Assembly: GCA_024223125.1 (NCBI GenBank)
Contig: JAAEOP010001204.1
Span: 1-36,251 of the forward strand
Source: Chloroflexota bacterium
GTDB lineage: Bacteria > Chloroflexota > Anaerolineae > Promineifilales > Promineifilaceae
Length of the DNA stretch: 36,251 nucleotides
Direction: 5' to 3'
Part shown: one piece after another, positions 32,531-36,251 of the stretch
How positions within the stretch are numbered: position 1 is the stretch's first letter
Layout of the letters: every line of letters begins with the position of its first letter
The notes under the pieces: generated by a model
Seen by the model: the letters and a program-made list of their open reading frames with translations, nothing else
The model's database searches: none
What the model was told of the DNA's origin: nothing
Translations under genes and position numbers: made by a program

Positions 32531-33496
32531 ATGGATATGATCAAAGTAGTACGTTCTTTTGTAGATGCTGAAGCATTGGCTAAAATTATTGCGACTGAAT
32601 ATGATTTTGGTGGTCAAGTGACCTGTCGTTTGTTTAGCAAAATGTTGCGTACTCAGGATAATGATCATTATCTGGTGACAACTGGCAGCGGCGACAAGTT
32701 TGTAGCTCGCGTTTACCAGGTAGGCACTCGGCTGGAGCGTCAGGAAGCAGATTATTTGTATGAACTGGACTGGCTCAACTTTTTAGAGAAAGAAGGGTTG
32801 TCGGTGTCTTACCCTATTGCCCGGCAAGATGGTGGGTTTTTGGGCAGTGTCAATGCGCCAGAGGGGTTGCGCTATTATACTTTGTTTAGCTTTGCTCTGG
32901 GCAGCCCGATGTCTATGGATGATGAAGAGCATCTGTATATTGTTGGTCGCGAGATGGCCCGTATTCATCAAATTTCTAATAAATTTGAAAATCAACATGA
33001 ACGCCAACCCCTTGATCTGGAGTTCTTGGTAGACAAACCGGTTGCGCGCTTAAAGCGTTATTGGGATGAAGATGCCGGGCATAAAGATGATTTGGAACTA
33101 TTGCTTATTTCAGCTCTCGAAGCTAAAGATCAAATGTTGGAGTTGATTAATAATGACGAATATACACCCGATGGTTGGGGGCCTATTGGGGGAGATTTTC
33201 ATAATGGTAGTGTCTTTTTTGATGGTAATAACCCCACCTTCTTTAATTTTGATTGGTGCGGTGTAGGCTGGCGAGCTTATGATATTGCCGCTTTTTTGCA
33301 CAATACTGATTTGATCCACCAACGCTCGCCTGAATTGGTGGAAGCGTTTTTTGCTGGATATTATGCCGAACGGCCGTTAACCGAAAATGAACATGAATCC
33401 ATCGCCCCCTTCCTCACCATCCGTCGCATCTGGTTAACTGGGTTGTTTACGATGAATGATGGCCTGGCCGGACATTCGTTTATTGCCCCTATGTAG
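32531..33496 (+). CDS. APH/homoserine-kinase-like phosphotransferase
   Basis: This 321-aa protein has the aminoglycoside-phosphotransferase fold: ATP-site lysine K56 in D-K-F-V-A-R-V-Y, a hinge L-F-S-F-A-L-G, and the catalytic loop G-G-D222-F-H-N-G-S227. D241 in F-N-F-D-W-C-G takes the place of the DFG aspartate. The Asn that normally binds Mg2+ five residues after the catalytic Asp is Ser here, so activity may be altered. The ribosome-binding site GAGGAG overlaps the stop of the acyl-CoA dehydrogenase gene, and the ATG is 10 bases downstream: the pair is translationally linked. An upstream in-frame start at 32432 would overlap the dehydrogenase by 89 bp and is rejected. Kinase-ACAD pairs are known in ACAD10/ACAD11 and LvaA/LvaC, where 4-hydroxyacyl-CoA is phosphorylated and then eliminated. 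Confidence 0.85.
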   Translation: MDMIKVVRSFVDAEALAKIIATEYDFGGQVTCRLFSKMLRTQDNDHYLVTTGSGDKFVARVYQVGTRLERQEADYLYELDWLNFLEKEGLSVSYPIARQDGGFLGSVNAPEGLRYYTLFSFALGSPMSMDDEEHLYIVGREMARIHQISNKFENQHERQPLDLEFLVDKPVARLKRYWDEDAGHKDDLELLLISALEAKDQMLELINNDEYTPDGWGPIGGDFHNGSVFFDGNNPTFFNFDWCGVGWRAYDIAAFLHNTDLIHQRSPELVEAFFAGYYAERPLTENEHESIAPFLTIRRIWLTGLFTMNDGLAGHSFIAPM

Positions 33497-33538
33497 TGTA
33501 ATTGGATAATTGTGTAATTACCCGATTACTTAATTATC

Positions 33539-35542
33539 ATGATCCACTCCCTTCTCATTGCCAATCGAGGTGAAATTGCTTGCCGTATCGTTCGTACCTG
33601 CCGCAAGTTGGGCATTCGGACGATTGCTGTTTATTCAGAGGCAGATACGGAGGCGCGGCATGTGCAGATGGCGAACACGGCCGTACTCATTGGCCCCTCT
33701 CCCGCCGCAGAATCTTATCTCAACATTGACGCTATCATTGCCGCTGCCCAACGCGCAGGGGCGGAAGCTGTACATCCTGGTTTTGGTTTCCTGGCCGAAA
33801 ATGCCGCTTTTGCCCGTGCCTGTTCGGCTGCCGGTCTAATTTTTATTGGGCCATCCCCGGAAGTGATAGAGGTGATGGGCAATAAACGGGAGGCCAAAGA
33901 GAGAGTAGCGGCCGTTGGCGTTCCCCTCATCCCCGGTTATGGGGGAACAGATCAGTCGAATGAAGCTTTGTTAGCGGCCGCGCAGCAAATTGGTTTTCCG
34001 GTGATGGTGAAAGCAGCGGCGGGCGGCGGTGGCAAAGGGATGCGGGTGGTGGATGAAGCGGCCGACTTGCCAGAGGCATTGACATCGGCGCGGCGAGAAG
34101 CACACCAGGCATTCGGTTCCGAGGAATTGATTTTGGAGCTGGCGTTGTTGAAACCACGCCATATAGAAATTCAGGTTTTTGGCGACCGGCATGGCAATTT
34201 GATTCATCTGGGGGAACGAGAATGTTCTATCCAGCGGCGGCATCAAAAGGTGATTGAGGAGACTCCTTCTCCAGTGGTGGATGGGGAACTGCGGGTAAAG
34301 ATGGGGGAAACGGCCGTACTCGCTGCCCAAACTGTCAATTATGACAATGCCGGCACAGTGGAATTTTTACTCGATGAGCGGGGGGATTTTTACTTCTTGG
34401 AAATGAACACCCGTTTGCAAGTGGAACATCCTGTCACCGAAATGGTTACTGGCATTGATCTGGTTGAGTGGCAAATTCGGGTGGCTGAGGGGGAATGGTT
34501 GCCTTTGACGCAAGCGGAGGTGGCTCTGACCGGTCATGCTATTGAAGCCCGTGTGTATGCTGAAAATCCGGCCCAAGATTTTTTGCCGGTAACGGGGGAT
34601 ATTCTCCTGTGGCGGCCGCCAGTCGGTGATAATGTACGCGTGGATGATGGCATACAAACGGGTGACGTCGTGTCCATATTTTATGACCCGATGCTGGCTA
34701 AAATTGTGGCTTATGGAGCGGATCGAAAAACGGCCGTGCGCCGCCTGATTCGCGCTTTAGAAACCACTGCCCTGCTAGGATTTACCCACAACATCTCCTT
34801 TTTGGCTGATATTTTGCGTCACCCTCAATTTGAAGCGGGGAAGTTGCACATTTATTTTTTAGAGGAACATTTGGCAGATTGGCAGCCGCCAGAAGGCAGT
34901 CTAACCATAGCTTTGATAGCTGCCTCAATCGCCCAATTTATAAACCATCCGCAGCCAGAAAGCAGCCAGGGGTATTGGCGTAACAATCCAAATCGGCCGC
35001 AGCTTTACCGGTATGCGTTGGGTGATAAGGAGTTGGCGGTGGAGTTAACGACGGCGCCTCCCACCACCCATCAATTTATTGTCCGGATCAACAATCAACC
35101 AGATACTCGTTTTCAGGTGATGCTGAATGAACAGCAGGGGGCAAATTGGACGTTAACGGTGGATGGTTGGCGGCAAACGGTAACGGCTATTTCGACTTTG
35201 CTTAATACAGGCGTGGCTCAAAATGAAATCTGGTGGATACAAACGGCCACCGGTGTGGTACAGCTACAAACCATCTCTTTGCTGCCGGAACTGCAGCCGA
35301 CGGCCGATGCGGCTGGTTCACTCCGCGCTCCCATGCCGGGTTCGGTATTGGCGGTTTTGGTAGAAGTGGGAGAGGTTGTGACGGTCGGCCAACCGCTGAT
35401 GAAATTGGAAGCGATGAAGATGGAACATACTATCCGCACCAGCGGCGACGGCATTGTGGAAGAAATCTATTTTGCCCCTGGCGACACGGTGGAAGCAGAC
35501 GCTCAGTTGTTGAAGATTCGGGAAGGGATCGGTTTGCAGTAA
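33539..35542 (+). CDS. Acyl-CoA carboxylase alpha subunit (biotin carboxylase + BCCP)
   Basis: This 667-aa protein has a biotin carboxylase domain (1 to about 450): L-L-I-A-N-R-G-E-I-A-C-R-I, ATP-grasp loop G162-G-G-G-K166-G-M, and E-M-N-T-R-L-Q-V-E-H-P-V-T-E. About 450-580 is the middle (BT-like) segment, and the C-terminal biotinyl domain carries E-A-M-K627-M-E-H, the biotinylated lysine. It carboxylates biotin with bicarbonate and ATP. Length and order match the alpha subunit of methylcrotonyl-CoA carboxylase and related enzymes; the partner is likely the beta subunit encoded at 28256-29857. The substrate cannot be fixed, but the isovaleryl-type dehydrogenase between the two subunits favours leucine-like breakdown. 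The preceding 42-bp gap is made of TAATT/AATTA words and shows no clear ribosome-binding site. Confidence 0.94.
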   Translation: MIHSLLIANRGEIACRIVRTCRKLGIRTIAVYSEADTEARHVQMANTAVLIGPSPAAESYLNIDAIIAAAQRAGAEAVHPGFGFLAENAAFARACSAAGLIFIGPSPEVIEVMGNKREAKERVAAVGVPLIPGYGGTDQSNEALLAAAQQIGFPVMVKAAAGGGGKGMRVVDEAADLPEALTSARREAHQAFGSEELILELALLKPRHIEIQVFGDRHGNLIHLGERECSIQRRHQKVIEETPSPVVDGELRVKMGETAVLAAQTVNYDNAGTVEFLLDERGDFYFLEMNTRLQVEHPVTEMVTGIDLVEWQIRVAEGEWLPLTQAEVALTGHAIEARVYAENPAQDFLPVTGDILLWRPPVGDNVRVDDGIQTGDVVSIFYDPMLAKIVAYGADRKTAVRRLIRALETTALLGFTHNISFLADILRHPQFEAGKLHIYFLEEHLADWQPPEGSLTIALIAASIAQFINHPQPESSQGYWRNNPNRPQLYRYALGDKELAVELTTAPPTTHQFIVRINNQPDTRFQVMLNEQQGANWTLTVDGWRQTVTAISTLLNTGVAQNEIWWIQTATGVVQLQTISLLPELQPTADAAGSLRAPMPGSVLAVLVEVGEVVTVGQPLMKLEAMKMEHTIRTSGDGIVEEIYFAPGDTVEADAQLLKIREGIGLQ

Positions 35543-35755
35543 TCAGTTTTCAGTGTTCAGTCGCCAGTTTTCGGCGTCACAATACAGGCAGTTGAGTTTT
35601 AATCCCAGGCGTGTTTGACGACCGTTTTTGGAGAGGACCCACGGCCGTCTTTCAAATGGCGGATTGTGGCGTACATGCTGCTGATGCCCGCAGGCTAAAT
35701 CAGCCACCCAATGATCTTCTTCGTCTTGATGGTATCCTATAATTTTTTGGTTCAC
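35543..35755 (-). CDS. DUF3565 family protein
   Basis: This 70-aa protein matches the DUF3565 pattern: I-I-G-Y-H-Q-D-E-E-D-H-W-V-A-D-L-A-C-G-H-x-Q-H-V-R-H-N-P-P, then R-P-W-V and a closing C-L-Y-C pair. The conserved Cys and His residues suggest a zinc-binding fold; the function is unknown. The start is a GTG at 35753-35755 without a clear ribosome-binding site. The last residues W-R-L-N-T-E-N and the stop codon come from a CAGTTTTCAGT-type intergenic repeat, so the natural end has probably been changed. It lies 13 bp downstream of the histidine kinase gene on the same strand. Confidence 0.8.
   Translation of the reverse strand: MNQKIIGYHQDEEDHWVADLACGHQQHVRHNPPFERRPWVLSKNGRQTRLGLKLNCLYCDAENWRLNTEN
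35544..35554. repeat. CAGTTTTCAGT repeat at the DUF3565 gene end
   Basis: The exact reverse complement of the 11-mer found at 9257 and 9271. It codes for the final residues (T-E-N) of the DUF3565 protein, with the TGA of the repeat providing the stop codon. Confidence 0.65.
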
Positions 35756-35768
35756 GATGGGGATAAGT

Positions 35769-36251
35769 TTATACGGAAACGGCCGTTATCGCCACCACAT
35801 ATTTTGTTCCCTCTCCAACTCGGCTAGACACTTCAATTGTGCCCCCGTGCACCTCAACTAAGGAGCGGGTAATTGCCAGTCCCATACCGGATTGTTCTGT
35901 GTGCCGGGATTTGTCGGCGCGGTAAAAGCGATCGAAGATATGGGGCACGTCTTCTGGAGGGATGCCTTCGCCATCATCTTGCACAATCAACCGGGCCAGA
36001 TTACTGTCTGATTCCGCTTGCAGCCAGATATGGCCGTCCGGCGGGGTGTGCCGCAGGGCGTTACTGATTAGATTGCCCAGTAGTTGAATGAGTCGGGACT
36101 CGTCTGCCTGAATGAATAAATTGGTCGGTGTGGCCGCAGTAAGATTGATTTGCTGCTGTTGGGCTTGATGTTGGAAGGAGACGGCCGTGCGCTCCAATAA
36201 CTCCCGCACGGCTACAGGCTGCAAATTCAGCTGTAACTGCCCCGCATCTAC
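35769..36251 (-). CDS. Sensor histidine kinase, C-terminal part (5' end outside the window)
   Basis: The frame is open to the right edge (V-D-A-G-Q-L-Q-L-N before the TTG at 36224), so the start lies beyond the window. The visible 160 residues are the end of the dimerisation helix and a full HATPase domain: N-box N-L-I-S-N-A-L-R-H-T, G1 box D-D-G-E-G-I-P, F box F-D-R-F-Y-R-A-D-K-S-R, and G2 box G-M-G-L-A-I-T-R. L-x-R-V-D-A-G-Q-style phrasing and these boxes are typical of BaeS/PhoR-type kinases. The response regulator gene should lie to the right. The stop follows an ACGGCCGT octamer that codes for T-A-V. Confidence 0.93.
   Translation of the reverse strand, partial: VDAGQLQLNLQPVAVRELLERTAVSFQHQAQQQQINLTAATPTNLFIQADESRLIQLLGNLISNALRHTPPDGHIWLQAESDSNLARLIVQDDGEGIPPEDVPHIFDRFYRADKSRHTEQSGMGLAITRSLVEVHGGTIEVSSRVGEGTKYVVAITAVSV

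Overview
The window reads as a chromosomal segment of a Chloroflexota-like bacterium (Anaerolineae, Ardenticatenia or Caldilineae in style). This is inferred from gene content: lipoprotein with SH3b, LysM and a Thr/Pro tail, F420-type LLM oxidoreductase, membrane-anchored MutS-like ATPase, kinase-aminotransferase fusion, DinB and MoaD/BNR genes, acyl-CoA carboxylase genes. No rRNA or tRNA gene was seen to fix the taxonomy. A genome-style signature is the palindrome ACGGCCGT: I count 43 exact copies by eye, against about 0.55 expected by chance.

Layout. 1-5217: 3' part of a giant TPR solenoid gene that runs off the left edge. 5223-7595 (minus): a convergent protein joining an M23 peptidase, SH3-like modules and a glycosidase-like TIM barrel. 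7803-7898: a possible 31-aa Cys-rich microprotein. 7930-10311 (minus): a kinase-like/class III aminotransferase fusion. 10613-13084: GDP-mannose 4,6-dehydratase and a phosphohexomutase. 13155-15849: an orphan phage-type antirepressor and a membrane MutS-like ATPase. 15850-17006: relics and a degenerate UspA-like protein, including a MoaD head joined to a BNR-protein tail. 17041-17925: a DinB-like protein.

18175-22039 (minus) is the most intriguing part. An effector-associated (Death-like) domain protein overlaps a three-TM TPR protein by 8 nt, and a LysM/SH3b lipoprotein follows. The cassette has its own good promoter, carries no ACGGCCGT octamer and looks AT-richer than its surroundings. It lies next to a 237-bp nested inverted-repeat element. 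The two coupled proteins share a short motif (V-x-[IL]-S-x-Q-A-x-A-x-N-I-T-x-I-G-K-I).

22435-35542 (all plus) is an acyl-CoA metabolism region: thiolase and MBL hydrolase, long-chain acyl-CoA synthetase, alpha-oxoamine synthase, acyl-CoA carboxylase beta subunit, LLM oxidoreductase, isovaleryl-CoA-dehydrogenase-type ACAD with a tightly coupled APH-fold kinase, and a biotin carboxylase/BCCP alpha subunit. Together they suggest activation and breakdown of (branched) fatty acids or leucine-type intermediates. The right edge holds a DUF3565 protein and the 3' part of a sensor histidine kinase, both on the minus strand.

Intergenic regions are rich in hairpins and short repeats. Several of these run into coding sequence and supply C-termini or a domain linker.
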